A DNA stretch of 64,000 nt. Origin: Lientehia hominis. GTDB lineage: Bacteria; Bacillota; Clostridia; Lachnospirales; Lachnospiraceae. The stretch is from NCBI RefSeq assembly GCF_021044755.1, contig NZ_JAJNOR010000002.1:124001-188000 (forward strand), given 5' to 3'. The position numbers and the translations under genes were made by a program. Positions 47,284 to 56,344 of this stretch are shown piece by piece (positions within the stretch are counted from its first letter, which is position 1; the number at the start of each line of letters is the position of its first letter). The notes beneath the pieces are model-generated. The model made no database searches and had not been told where the DNA came from. It was given only the letters and a program-made list of their open reading frames with translations.

Positions 47284-47312
47284 ATATTACCACATTTATC
47301 CTATTAAGTCAA
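47284..47312 (-). promoter_or_regulatory. sigma-A promoter of the binding-protein gene
   Basis: TTGACT at 47307-47312 and TAATAT at 47284-47289 with a 17-bp spacer, inside the gap between permease and binding-protein genes. Confidence 0.8.
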
Positions 47313-47532
47313 CGTGGTTTTATAACTTATTACCAATGGATTCCAGACATTTTTCCCGATATTATCGAGAATTTTTTCCAAAACCAGCACAATTACCAAT
47401 GTTTTCGCCATGAACATGCGCAATCCGTCAATTTCGTGTTGTTTTATTTCATGGAATCCTATAATTCCGCCGCGGCAGAAGAAATATCCCCTCCGCGGCA
47501 AAATCTTCATTTTTCTGCTTCTATAATAATCC
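47313..47532. other. non-coding gap between permease and binding-protein genes
   Basis: No convincing gene; the short frames are shadows. A CATTGGTAAT direct repeat occurs twice, and a GCCGCGG/CCGCGGC stem with a 17-nt loop sits near 47470-47500 with no T run. Confidence 0.6.
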
Positions 47533-48516
47533 TTATTTACGATTTCTTCCGTTAATAGCCATATCCAGCATAACCGTGCCGATGATGATGGCGCCGCGGA
47601 TGATGGACTGCCAGTTCGCATTGATACCGATCAGGTTGATGCCGTTATAGATAAAACCTACGATAAAGATACCCATGAGCACACCAGGCATCGTAGCGAT
47701 ACCGCCCGCAAAAGAGGTGCCGCCGATTACACTGGCAGCAACGGCATCCGTCTCATAGCCGACACCCAGGTTGGACTGGCCGGAACCCGTCTTAGCCGCC
47801 ATGATCACCGCCGCGATACCAGCCAGAAAACCACTGATGGTATAGCAGATGACTTTGATCCGGAACTCACTGACACCAGAGGCAACAGCTGCGTTGGCAT
47901 TGCCGCCGACAGCCAGGATATAGCGTCCGAGCTTCGTCCAGTGGAACATGATGTACATGATGACAAAGACTACAAACAGGGCAACGATCGGATAGGGAAT
48001 CACTCCAAAAAGCTTACCGTAGTAAAGATTCTTCACGCCGGCGCCGAAAGTGATTGCCTTACCTCCGCTGATAACCTGAGCAGCGCCTCGGATGATCAGC
48101 TGCATGGACAAGGTAACAACGAAGGGAAACATATTGAATCTGGCGATCAAAAAGCCGTTGATAAATCCAAACAATGTGGACACCGCAACACCGATCAGAA
48201 TACCAACCGCAATCGGCATCCCGTTATTGGTGATCATCTGTCCCATGATAACGCCCACGACTGCCAGCTGCGCGCCTACAGTCAGATCAATACCGCCGGT
48301 GGTGATGGCAAGGCACATACCAAACGCCAGCATTCCGTTAATGGAAATCTGTGTGATAATGTTTACAATATTAGTACCGCTTAAGAATACGGGCCGGTAA
48401 ATCGCAATCGCAATGATCATGATGACCATGATGACGCTGATACCGTATTTGCCCATAAACTGACGGAACGTTTCCCGTTCCATTCCTAAAATCTTCTTTT
48501 CGCTTTTTGCAGCCAT
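47533..48516 (-). CDS. ribose-type ABC transporter permease
   Basis: A 327-residue RbsC-like permease with about 8-10 membrane segments. The motif ITTGGIDLTVGAQLA matches the conserved region of the ribose/xylose/AI-2 permease family, as does VGGNANAAVASGV. It forms the membrane channel with the RbsA-like ATPase 12 bp upstream. AGGAGG precedes the ATG. Confidence 0.93.
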   Translation of the reverse strand: MAAKSEKKILGMERETFRQFMGKYGISVIMVIMIIAIAIYRPVFLSGTNIVNIITQISINGMLAFGMCLAITTGGIDLTVGAQLAVVGVIMGQMITNNGMPIAVGILIGVAVSTLFGFINGFLIARFNMFPFVVTLSMQLIIRGAAQVISGGKAITFGAGVKNLYYGKLFGVIPYPIVALFVVFVIMYIMFHWTKLGRYILAVGGNANAAVASGVSEFRIKVICYTISGFLAGIAAVIMAAKTGSGQSNLGVGYETDAVAASVIGGTSFAGGIATMPGVLMGIFIVGFIYNGINLIGINANWQSIIRGAIIIGTVMLDMAINGRNRK

Positions 48517-48528
48517 TTTTCTCTCCTC

Positions 48529-50040
48529 CTATTTTCCACCAAACTCTTTTGCCAGGATGACTTCCTGAGTTGCCACACCACTCTGAATCTCCTCACGGCT
48601 TACTTCACCATTCAGCTTGCCTTCATGGTAAATCAGCACCCTGTCACTCATACCCATGACTTCCGGAAGCTCGGAGGAAATCATGATGATCGCCATTCCC
48701 TTTGCCGCGAACTCGCACATCAATGTATGAATTTCCGATTTCGCGCCCACGTCTACGCCTCGGGTAGGTTCATCCAGAATTAGGACCTTAGGATTTGCCA
48801 TGACCCATTTCGCAATGACCACCTTCTGCTGATTGCCGCCGGAAAGAGAATACGCATTGTGTTCGATGCTCGCCGCCTTTACAGTCAGCTTCTTCGATAC
48901 CTCGGCACATTCTTTTTTCTCCCGCCTCTGGTTGATCAGAAGGCCGCTCTGTTTTTCAGGAAGATTCGGAAGAGAGATATTCTCTCTGATGGAACGGAAC
49001 AGACAGAGACCATAATTCTTTCTGTCTTCATTCACCATACAGATTCCCTTTTTGATCGCAGATCTGGGACTTTTGATGGTGATCTCTTCTCCGTTCAGAT
49101 ATATTTTGCCGCTTTTCAGCTTATCCAGGCCAAAAATCGCCCTCATGGTCTCGCTCCGTCCGGAGCCTACCAGTCCGGTCAGGCCCAGGATTTCTCCCTT
49201 ATGCACCTCAAAGCTGATGTCCTCAAAGCCATCTCCGCTCAGGCCCTCTACTTTAAATACTGTTTCACCAATCTCACAGTCAACCTTCGGGAACACATTC
49301 TTTACTTCCCGGCCGACCATCATGGAAATCAGCTCATCCTTCGTGACGCCGTCCATGGAACGGTCGCCTACATAAGTACCGTCTCGGAACACAGCCACAC
49401 TGTCACAGATCTCAAAAATCTCGTCCATACGATGCGAGATATAAATGATCGCCACACCTTTTTTCTTCAGATCACGAATCACCCGGAACAGATGGTTTGT
49501 CTCCTCACTGTCCAGAGAGGAGGTAGGCTCATCCATGATGATCATACGCGCGTCACAGGAAACTGCTTTGATGATCTCTATCATCTGCATCTGAGCCAAT
49601 GTAAGCTTCCCCATTACAGTCGTCGCAGGATAAGGGAAATCAAACTGGTCCAGAATTTCCTGGGCTCTCTTATTCTGCAGCTTCTTATTCAGGAAAATGC
49701 CCCCGTGCACATCTTCCCTGTTCAGGAAGATACTCTCCGCGATGGTCAGATGCGGTTCGGGATTCAGCTCCTGGTGGATCATGGAAATACCTGCGCGCAT
49801 GGCGTCTACGGGCCCTTTCGCCGTATACGGCCTGCCCTCGAAGGTCATGGTACCGGCATCGGGCTGATGGAGACCGATCACGGCTTTCATCAGGGTGGAT
49901 TTGCCGGCGCCGTTTTCACCCAGCAGTGCAAGAACCTCGCCTTTCTTGACATGAAGCTGGACGTCCGCCAACGCCTGAGTACCGCCGAATGCTTTATAAA
50001 TGCCTTCACATTCAAAGATGTACCCTTCTTTGTTATTCAT
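48529..50040 (-). CDS. ribose-type ABC transporter ATP-binding protein
   Basis: 503 residues with two ABC domains in one chain. The N-terminal copy has Walker A LLGENGAGKSTL and Walker B ARMIIMDEPTSSLD; the C-terminal half has LTGLVGSGRSE, SLSGGNQQKVVIAKW and VLILDEPTRGVD. This is the RbsA/MglA class that powers carbohydrate importers. The ATG at 50040 has GGGAG five nt upstream; a TTG four codons earlier is an alternative. Confidence 0.94.
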   Translation of the reverse strand: MNNKEGYIFECEGIYKAFGGTQALADVQLHVKKGEVLALLGENGAGKSTLMKAVIGLHQPDAGTMTFEGRPYTAKGPVDAMRAGISMIHQELNPEPHLTIAESIFLNREDVHGGIFLNKKLQNKRAQEILDQFDFPYPATTVMGKLTLAQMQMIEIIKAVSCDARMIIMDEPTSSLDSEETNHLFRVIRDLKKKGVAIIYISHRMDEIFEICDSVAVFRDGTYVGDRSMDGVTKDELISMMVGREVKNVFPKVDCEIGETVFKVEGLSGDGFEDISFEVHKGEILGLTGLVGSGRSETMRAIFGLDKLKSGKIYLNGEEITIKSPRSAIKKGICMVNEDRKNYGLCLFRSIRENISLPNLPEKQSGLLINQRREKKECAEVSKKLTVKAASIEHNAYSLSGGNQQKVVIAKWVMANPKVLILDEPTRGVDVGAKSEIHTLMCEFAAKGMAIIMISSELPEVMGMSDRVLIYHEGKLNGEVSREEIQSGVATQEVILAKEFGGK

Positions 50041-50089
50041 GTTTTCTCCCAACTTTTCTCACCTCTATGCTTTCTTTTTTGGCACGACA

Positions 50090-51595
50090 TCACTGTCTCC
50101 GCCCCATCAATGTTACTCGCTGCAAAACATCCCTGCCGGCCTCATAAGTATCCTTATAAAGCTGGTAATACTCTTCGTAAGCCTCATGAGCCGCAGCATT
50201 GGGAACTACAAGCATATCCTTGTATTTCACCACTGCTCTGCATCCTTCCTCAATATCGCGGTAGATGCCTGCCCCGACTCCGGCTGCTATGGCGGAGCCA
50301 AGTCCTGCCTGCTCTTCCGTATCGGCCACCTTCAGGGGGATGTTGAAAATGTCTGCCTGAATCTGCAGCCATGGACCACTTCTGGCGCCTCCGCCGGAGG
50401 CCACCATATTGTCAGCCTCAAGCCCCAGATTGCCGCAGACCTCAATACACTGATAAAGTGCAAAGGCCACGCCTTCCATAACCGCCCGGGTCATTTCCGG
50501 ACGCCCTGTATTCAGGTTCACGCCCAAGAACATCCCGCTCAGGTTGGGATTTACGTGAGGGGTTCTCTCTCCATTGAGGTATGGAAGGAAAATAACGCCT
50601 CCGCTTCCCGGTCTCACTTTTGCAACTTGTTCATTTATCTGGTTGAAATCAGCCGTCTCAAAGAGGCTGTTAAACCACTTAAGGGATAATCCTGCGTTCA
50701 TGATGGCCCCCATGGTGAACCATCTTCCTTTTTTATATCCGCAGAATGTATTGGTGCTCAGCGCCGGATTCATAATCGGCGTATCGCTCTGAAAAGAGAC
50801 TTGTCCGCTGGTTCCGATGTTGGATGTCGCGGAGCCCACCTGGGTAATCCCGTTTCCAATCCCCTGCATCACTTGGTCGCCGCCTCCGGCCACCACTACC
50901 GTTGATGTTGAAAGCCCCGTTTCTCTGGAGGCCGCTTCACAGACAGTTCCCGCCGCCTCATCGGTCCCGTAGCATCTGGGAAAGATATCCATCGGTACAT
51001 CCACCGCTCTCAGAATCTCTTCGGACCAGCAGTTTTTCTTTATGTCAAACGCCAGAGTGGCAGAAGCATCGGAATAGTCCGAAGAAACCTCTCCTGTCAT
51101 CCTGAACTTAAGATAATCCTTAGGCAAAAATACGTGCCGGACTTTTTCATAATTTTCCGGTTCATTATCCCTCACCCACATCAAAGACGGAAGCAGGAAT
51201 CCCGTATACACCGGGTTCATGATGAGCTCCCTGACCTTATCCATACCGAGAACCCTCTTGATCTCCTCCACCTGTACGGCAGAACGGGCGTCACAGTGAA
51301 GAATCGCCGGGCGTATCACCTGATAGTCCTTATCCAAGAGCACTGCTCCGTGCATCTGGCCGGAGAAACTCACGCCCTTCACCGAAGCGGCCGGTGCACC
51401 ACACGCGTCCAGCGCCTCTTTTACCGTTTCGCAGCAGGCCTGCCACCATTCCCTCGGGTCATGCTCCGCATACCCGCCGCAGGGAGAAGCAAACTGATAT
51501 GGTCTGGCGCTCACTGCCTTTACATTTCCAGCTTCATCGATGATGATGGTTTTCAGGCTGGAAGTCCCCAGATCAATCCCCATTAAATATGCCAT
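50090..51595 (-). CDS. FGGY sugar kinase, XylB-like
   Basis: 501 residues. The N-terminal phosphate loop MGIDLGTSSLKT, the SGQMHGAVLLD motif of xylulokinases and the second-half YLNGERTPHVNPNLSG and ASGGGARS motifs are intact. By family it phosphorylates D-xylulose or a related ketopentose with ATP. It lies between the ADP-dependent-type kinase and the importer genes, so the imported sugar or its ketose form is the likely substrate. I leave the symbol empty because specificity is not proven. Confidence 0.85.
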   Translation of the reverse strand: MAYLMGIDLGTSSLKTIIIDEAGNVKAVSARPYQFASPCGGYAEHDPREWWQACCETVKEALDACGAPAASVKGVSFSGQMHGAVLLDKDYQVIRPAILHCDARSAVQVEEIKRVLGMDKVRELIMNPVYTGFLLPSLMWVRDNEPENYEKVRHVFLPKDYLKFRMTGEVSSDYSDASATLAFDIKKNCWSEEILRAVDVPMDIFPRCYGTDEAAGTVCEAASRETGLSTSTVVVAGGGDQVMQGIGNGITQVGSATSNIGTSGQVSFQSDTPIMNPALSTNTFCGYKKGRWFTMGAIMNAGLSLKWFNSLFETADFNQINEQVAKVRPGSGGVIFLPYLNGERTPHVNPNLSGMFLGVNLNTGRPEMTRAVMEGVAFALYQCIEVCGNLGLEADNMVASGGGARSGPWLQIQADIFNIPLKVADTEEQAGLGSAIAAGVGAGIYRDIEEGCRAVVKYKDMLVVPNAAAHEAYEEYYQLYKDTYEAGRDVLQRVTLMGRRQ

Positions 51596-51622
51596 GGCTT
51601 TTCCTCACTTTATCTTTTTTTA

Positions 51623-52939
51623 TCATTCAAAGCAAGTATGCACCCCTGCCACAAAAGTATCTCCCAGGCCAATGGTGTATTTCGGATGCTCCAGATATCT
51701 TGACGGTACAAGCACCGCCTGCTTTGCAGGCTTCAATTCCCTTAATCTCTCGTGGAAAGCAAGACCTGTGGGACTGAGTCCAAGGGACAGGCTCTCACGG
51801 CATTCGTCCTGACTGCCATATTTACCGATTCTCGCCCTGGTGCCCGACATCAGATTCCCGATGGTCAGTCCTTTTTCAATATCGATTCCGGCGAGTTCTT
51901 CTCCATAATACAGAGAATAGTCCTTTGTATGAAGCACCATGCCTCTTATACCATAGCGTGACAGGAGAGCCTCTATTCCATTGATCACCGATTCTATATC
52001 CGTTATATCTGTCTCTATTCCATACTTTTCATTCTGCGCGACCAGTTCTTCTTCGTTGCTGCCAAAGATATTCGCATAGGGAGCCAAACGCCTGAAGATC
52101 ATCTCCTTTACCTCCGGGTTCATGTAAAACGCCCCCTCGAAGTAGAAGATGAACTCCGGATTCTTTCTCCTCATGATCTCAAAATGCCGGCAGAGCTGAT
52201 CCAGCCGTTCTTCCATGATCCCCGTGTCGATCACTGCATCAAAGCCGGCAGCCAGATAAGAGGATATGTCATCCGTATGGGCATTCCAATAATCAAAAAA
52301 GCACTGATCGATCGGCACCGTTTTATGTATCTTGTCATAGAACAGAATCAGGCGGTTCGACAGAGGCACCGCATATTCCTTTCCATGAATGACAATCCTG
52401 TCGTCCTTCGAGAACTGAAGGATCATATGATACACAGGCGGTTCGTCGGATGCACCTTCCATGATGGGCACCAGGTTCTCGCCCTTCACGACCCTCATGT
52501 CAGAAGCGTCCATCATCTCACAGACCTCTCTGCATTTATCCGTAAGCTGCGCCACCATGGGAAATCCCATTGCCGCCAGAGCCGCAGCACCCTGTGCGCA
52601 GGTTCCTCCCAGAGCCGGCTCCGATTCAAAATGGCTCTGCAGGTATTCACAGATCTCCACATTGGTTATATCGAAATTCGCCCCGATCCCTTTCATCAGA
52701 CAATAGCTGCTGATCCTGGCAAAATCCTCCATGGTATCCATCGTGTCGCCGGCTTTGGCGCTGGGTTCATCCTTTAGATATTCTTTCAGAATCTGATTAT
52801 AAACAGCCACATCCCATTTAAGGACCACATCATAATTGCTGGTATACCCGAACACATGACGCTTTCCATCCGCCCTGCACTTCTCGATATCGGCCGGAAT
52901 CTGGTCCAGATACGCTTCGTATTTATCCTGATATGCCAT
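51623..52939 (-). CDS. ADP-dependent sugar kinase family protein
   Basis: 438 residues of the ADP-dependent glucokinase/phosphofructokinase family (ribokinase-like). The N-xx-E motif appears as GSNEEEL near residue 290 and the catalytic GXGD as GLGDTF near residue 425; LGGTCAQGAAALAAMG is the sugar-binding region. AAGGTGG five nt before the ATG at 52939 marks the start (a GTG lies three codons earlier). The substrate and the true phosphate donor are unknown. Confidence 0.8.
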   Translation of the reverse strand: MAYQDKYEAYLDQIPADIEKCRADGKRHVFGYTSNYDVVLKWDVAVYNQILKEYLKDEPSAKAGDTMDTMEDFARISSYCLMKGIGANFDITNVEICEYLQSHFESEPALGGTCAQGAAALAAMGFPMVAQLTDKCREVCEMMDASDMRVVKGENLVPIMEGASDEPPVYHMILQFSKDDRIVIHGKEYAVPLSNRLILFYDKIHKTVPIDQCFFDYWNAHTDDISSYLAAGFDAVIDTGIMEERLDQLCRHFEIMRRKNPEFIFYFEGAFYMNPEVKEMIFRRLAPYANIFGSNEEELVAQNEKYGIETDITDIESVINGIEALLSRYGIRGMVLHTKDYSLYYGEELAGIDIEKGLTIGNLMSGTRARIGKYGSQDECRESLSLGLSPTGLAFHERLRELKPAKQAVLVPSRYLEHPKYTIGLGDTFVAGVHTCFE

Positions 52940-52993
52940 TTTTTCCACCTTTTTACATAAATTTAAAATCTGATAACATCCTTTTTCTGCCCG

Positions 52994-53826
52994 TCAAAGC
53001 TTATATTCCGCGAGCAGCATCTCCAGCCTGTCCACATCCCTGGGGCCTCTCTCTGCATTGGCCACAAAATATAAAAGGGCATCAATGACCGCCATCGCAT
53101 ACACATGAGAAATCGCTCCGAACTCGCTGAACAAAGGATCTTCTACGGGAATATTGAGCGTATAATCTGCAATCTGGGAAACAGGACTCCTGGCGGAACC
53201 CGTTATCGCAATGCTCTTCATCCCCTTATCCCTTCCCAGCTCCAAAGCCTGTATCACTTGTCTGGAGCTTCCGGAATGGGAAATCGCTACTATGACGTCT
53301 TTTTTGCTTCCCAGGCTGATATTGCTCAAAAAATATTCCGGCACCAATGCGCTGCTGGTACGAATCCCCAGACGGCCAAGCCGGAATCCCAGGTCAATAG
53401 CGACCGGACTCGTATTTCCAACCGCAACCGCACCATCTCGCTCTCCCGAATCATTTTCGCACAGACAAGTATCACATTCATATCGAGCTTAGAAGCCGTA
53501 TTCAGAAGATTCCTGGCAATTCCCTGCAGAATGGCTTTCGCTGTGTCAGGATTGTCCTGATCGCCGCAGTAGCCCACCAACTGATGCTGCCCCAGATCCC
53601 TGGCCAGATTCAGCTTCATCTGGTAGAACCCCTGATATCCCAAATGCTTGCACATCCGGATGACCGTAGCGTCGCTGACGCCGCTCAGCTCCGCCAATTC
53701 AGAGACATTGGAAGAAACTGTCTGCTCCGGATGCTGAAGGATAAAATCGGCTACCTTTTTTTCTGCGGAGAACATCTGCTGGTAGTTTTCTTTAATTGTA
53801 TCAATTACCAAATCATTCATCCCCAT
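52994..53826 (-). pseudogene. RpiR family regulator with frameshift
   Basis: An N-terminal RpiR helix-turn-helix (residues 1-80: SELAELSGVSDATVIRMCKHLGY) and a C-terminal SIS domain (DVIVAISHSGSSRQVIQALELG, SARSPVSQIADYTLNI) are in different frames. The sequence changes frame by -1 near 53432-53442; beyond it, the correct frame continues as GAVAVGNTSPVAIDLGFRLG. Without the shift the product would be about 277 residues, normal for RpiR. The N-terminal part alone would read 166 codons ending in an unrelated tail. The gene has a perfect promoter and heads the importer operon, so loss of repression is possible; a sequencing error is the alternative. Confidence 0.85.
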
Positions 53827-53868
53827 CTCATTTCCCCCAAAGTCATGCCGATAATCCGTTCGTCCTAT

Positions 53869-53926
53869 TGAACAATTTCATTAACTTTATGATACTGATT
53901 ATAGGATAATTGCACAGCTTTGTCAA
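53869..53926 (-). promoter_or_regulatory. consensus promoter with candidate RpiR operator
   Basis: TTGACA at 53921-53926 and TATAAT at 53898-53903, 17-bp spacer, both perfect. An inverted repeat TGAAatTGTTCA (53869-53880 on either strand) lies just past the transcription start, suited for autorepression by an RpiR-type protein. Confidence 0.85.
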
Positions 53927-54108
53927 TCGGATATACATGTAAAATAACCCTCTCATGAAATTTTTTTTAATAATTTTCCGGATTTTCTTGGAATTTCGTG
54001 CTTTATCACCAAATATTGTTGACATTTTTATGGAAATTTACCACCGTCCTGAAAAAAACTTTCACACTTTTAAATTATTTTATCTTATAATTACAGCAAA
54101 TTCCTTTG
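53927..54108. other. AT-rich intergenic DNA with no gene seen
   Basis: AT-rich, with no maintained frame, no ribosome site and no RNA signature. A lone TTGACA occurs without a fitting -10. Confidence 0.6.
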
Positions 54109-54140
54109 TACACTTTAAACATTTAACCGAGTAAAGTGTA
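54109..54140. repeat. 9-bp inverted repeat
   Basis: TACACTTTA at 54109-54117 and TAAAGTGTA at 54132-54140 form a perfect dyad with a 14-nt gap. It is not followed by a T run. It may be an operator upstream of the RpiR promoter or a remnant. Confidence 0.6.
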
Positions 54141-54170
54141 TGTAAAAAACTGTCGAATTCTTACAGAACT

Positions 54171-54231
54171 AATATAAAAGGCTATACTTAACTTCTCCTC
54201 CAGGACCGGAGTAGACCGTCAAGTACAGCCT
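54171..54231 (-). terminator. terminator after dapL
   Basis: On the minus strand, AGGCTGTACTTGAC and GTTAAGTATAGCCT form a 14-bp stem with two G-U pairs around an inner CTCC/GGAG hairpin, followed by TTTTATATT. It ends the glnA-ANTAR-dapF-dapL unit. Confidence 0.82.
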
Positions 54232-54268
54232 CATAACGCAAAACAAGCCCGAAATATCAGGAGTCCCT

Positions 54269-55483
54269 CTACAGTGCTTTTATACGTTCAATGGCTTTCG
54301 CTGTGTTTTCATAAGTTCCAAACGCGGTCAGCCGGAAGTATCCTTCTCCACTGGGTCCAAAGCCGGATCCGGGCGTTCCCACAACGTTGGCTCTCTCCAA
54401 CAGATAATCAAAGAATTCCCAGGATGACATTTTCTCCGGAGTCTTAAGCCAGATATAAGGGGCGTTCACACCTCCTGACACTGTATAGCCGGCAGATTTA
54501 AGTCCTTCATAAATGACCTTCGCGTTGTTCATGTAATAAGCCACCTGCGCTTTAAGCTGCTTCTTTCCTTCCACTGAATATACGGCCTCACCCGCTCTTT
54601 GTACGATATAAGGGGCACCATTATATTTTGTCCCATGCCGCCTGGCCCACAGGGCATGAAGAGAAACGTCTCCGCATTTAAGCTCCTTCGGAATTACGGT
54701 ATACCCAAGGCGGACACCTGTAAAGCCGGCGTTTTTAGAAAAACTCTTCAGCTCAATGGCGCAGGTTCTGGCCCCTTCACATTCGTATATGGAATGAGGC
54801 ACATCGTCCTCTGCTATATAAGCTTCATATGCCGCGTCGTAAATAATCACAGCGCCGGACCGGTTGGCATAGTCCACCCATTCCTGAAGACGATCCTTCG
54901 TGATCGTGGAGCCGGTAGGGTTATTGGGGAAACAAAGGTAGATGATGTCCGGTATCTCGGCGGGCAGATCGGGAGAAAAACCATTTTCCATCGTACAGGG
55001 CATGTAAATCACATCACTCCACATTCCGGTGTCCGAATTATAGGTCCCCGTCCGTCCTGCCATGACATTGGTATCCACATAAACAGGATATACCGGGTCG
55101 CAGACCGCGATTTTATTGTCCACGCTGAAGATCTCCTGGATATTCCCGGAATCACATTTTGCGCCGTCGCTGACGAATATCTCATCCGCAGCGATCTCAC
55201 ATCCTCTGGCTTTATAATCGCCTTCCGAAATCGCCTTCCGCAGGAATTCATATCCGAGATCCGGGGCATATCCGCGGAAGCTCTCCTGAACCCCTATCTC
55301 GTCCACCGCTTTATGCATGGCCCGGATGATGGCAGGCGCGATCGGCTGTGTGACATCGCCGATCCCCAGCCGGATGATCTCCCTGTCCGGATTGGCCTCT
55401 GAATACTCTCTGACCTTCTTTCCAATGGTGGAGAAAAGGTAACTCCCCGGCAGCTTCAGATAATTATCATTAATCTTGTACAT
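54269..55483 (-). CDS. dapL: LL-diaminopimelate aminotransferase
   Basis: 404 residues. Converts tetrahydrodipicolinate to LL-diaminopimelate in one PLP-dependent step. The PLP-Lys lies in SFSKNAGFTGVRLG and the N-terminus MYKINDNYLKLPGSYLFSTIGKK is diagnostic for DapL. It follows dapF by 26 bp, so epimerase and aminotransferase of the lysine/peptidoglycan route are cotranscribed. Confidence 0.97.
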   Translation of the reverse strand: MYKINDNYLKLPGSYLFSTIGKKVREYSEANPDREIIRLGIGDVTQPIAPAIIRAMHKAVDEIGVQESFRGYAPDLGYEFLRKAISEGDYKARGCEIAADEIFVSDGAKCDSGNIQEIFSVDNKIAVCDPVYPVYVDTNVMAGRTGTYNSDTGMWSDVIYMPCTMENGFSPDLPAEIPDIIYLCFPNNPTGSTITKDRLQEWVDYANRSGAVIIYDAAYEAYIAEDDVPHSIYECEGARTCAIELKSFSKNAGFTGVRLGYTVIPKELKCGDVSLHALWARRHGTKYNGAPYIVQRAGEAVYSVEGKKQLKAQVAYYMNNAKVIYEGLKSAGYTVSGGVNAPYIWLKTPEKMSSWEFFDYLLERANVVGTPGSGFGPSGEGYFRLTAFGTYENTAKAIERIKAL

Positions 55484-55509
55484 AATTCACATCCTCCGTT
55501 TATTCTTTC

Positions 55510-56322
55510 CTAGCTTTTCAAAAAGTCTTTAAGTGAAATCTCACCGCGGAACACCTCTGCCGCAGGACCTGTCATGACCATCGGTCCTCCCGGGTTCGCC
55601 CAGGTGATATCCAGGCAGCCTCCTGTCAGGTGCATCACGACTTTCCGCTTCACAAGTCCCATGGATATGGCGGCCGCACAGGCCGCACAGGCCCCTGTAC
55701 CACATGCCATAGTCTCACCGGTACCGCGTTCCCAGACCCTCAGCCTGATATTCTGGGCGTCCAGCACCTGGGCAAATTCCACATTTGTCCGGTCAGGAAA
55801 CCTATCATGCCGTTCCAAGAGAGGTCCCAGATCCGCAAGGTCCAGGCTTTCCACATCTGTATAGAAAAGGACCGCATGGGGATTTCCCACGTTCACCGGA
55901 GTAAAAGAAAAGCTCCTGTCTCCAGCTTTCAGTACCTCTCGTTTCTCCACCACAGGAATTCCCATCTCCACATCCACCAGATTTACTTTTCCATTTCTGG
56001 TCCTGCAAAAAAGCCTCCGTATTCCACTGTCTGTCTCAATATTCATGCGGGCAGTCTGTACCTGTCCGTTCTCATACACATATTTTCCCACACATCGGAT
56101 TCCATTGCCGCACATGGCGCCCCTGGAACCGTCCGCATTGTACATCACCATCCGGCAGTCGGCCTTTTCTGACGGCTGAATCAAAATCAGCCCGTCGGCC
56201 CCGATGCCAAAGTGCCTGTCGCTGATCGCTTTCGCCACCAGAGCAGGCGCCTCAATGCTTTCCTCATAACAGTTTACATATACATAGTCATTGCCAAGAC
56301 CGTGCATCTTCGTAAACCGCAA
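55510..56322 (-). CDS. dapF: diaminopimelate epimerase
   Basis: 270 residues. Isomerises LL- to meso-diaminopimelate. Both catalytic Cys are present: MCGNGIRCVGKY (N-terminal half) and ACGTGACAA (C-terminal half), in symmetric domains. The start is a TTG at 56322, with AAGGTGG six nt upstream and MHGLGNDYVYVN closely following. It lies between the ANTAR regulator and dapL. Confidence 0.96.
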   Translation of the reverse strand: MRFTKMHGLGNDYVYVNCYEESIEAPALVAKAISDRHFGIGADGLILIQPSEKADCRMVMYNADGSRGAMCGNGIRCVGKYVYENGQVQTARMNIETDSGIRRLFCRTRNGKVNLVDVEMGIPVVEKREVLKAGDRSFSFTPVNVGNPHAVLFYTDVESLDLADLGPLLERHDRFPDRTNVEFAQVLDAQNIRLRVWERGTGETMACGTGACAACAAAISMGLVKRKVVMHLTGGCLDITWANPGGPMVMTGPAAEVFRGEISLKDFLKS

Positions 56323-56344
56323 TCCATACCACCTTTCCAGCCCA

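Noticed and set aside
48859..50346. 495-codon open frame opposite the RbsA-like gene
   Set aside because: Antisense shadow spanning two real genes, with no family features.
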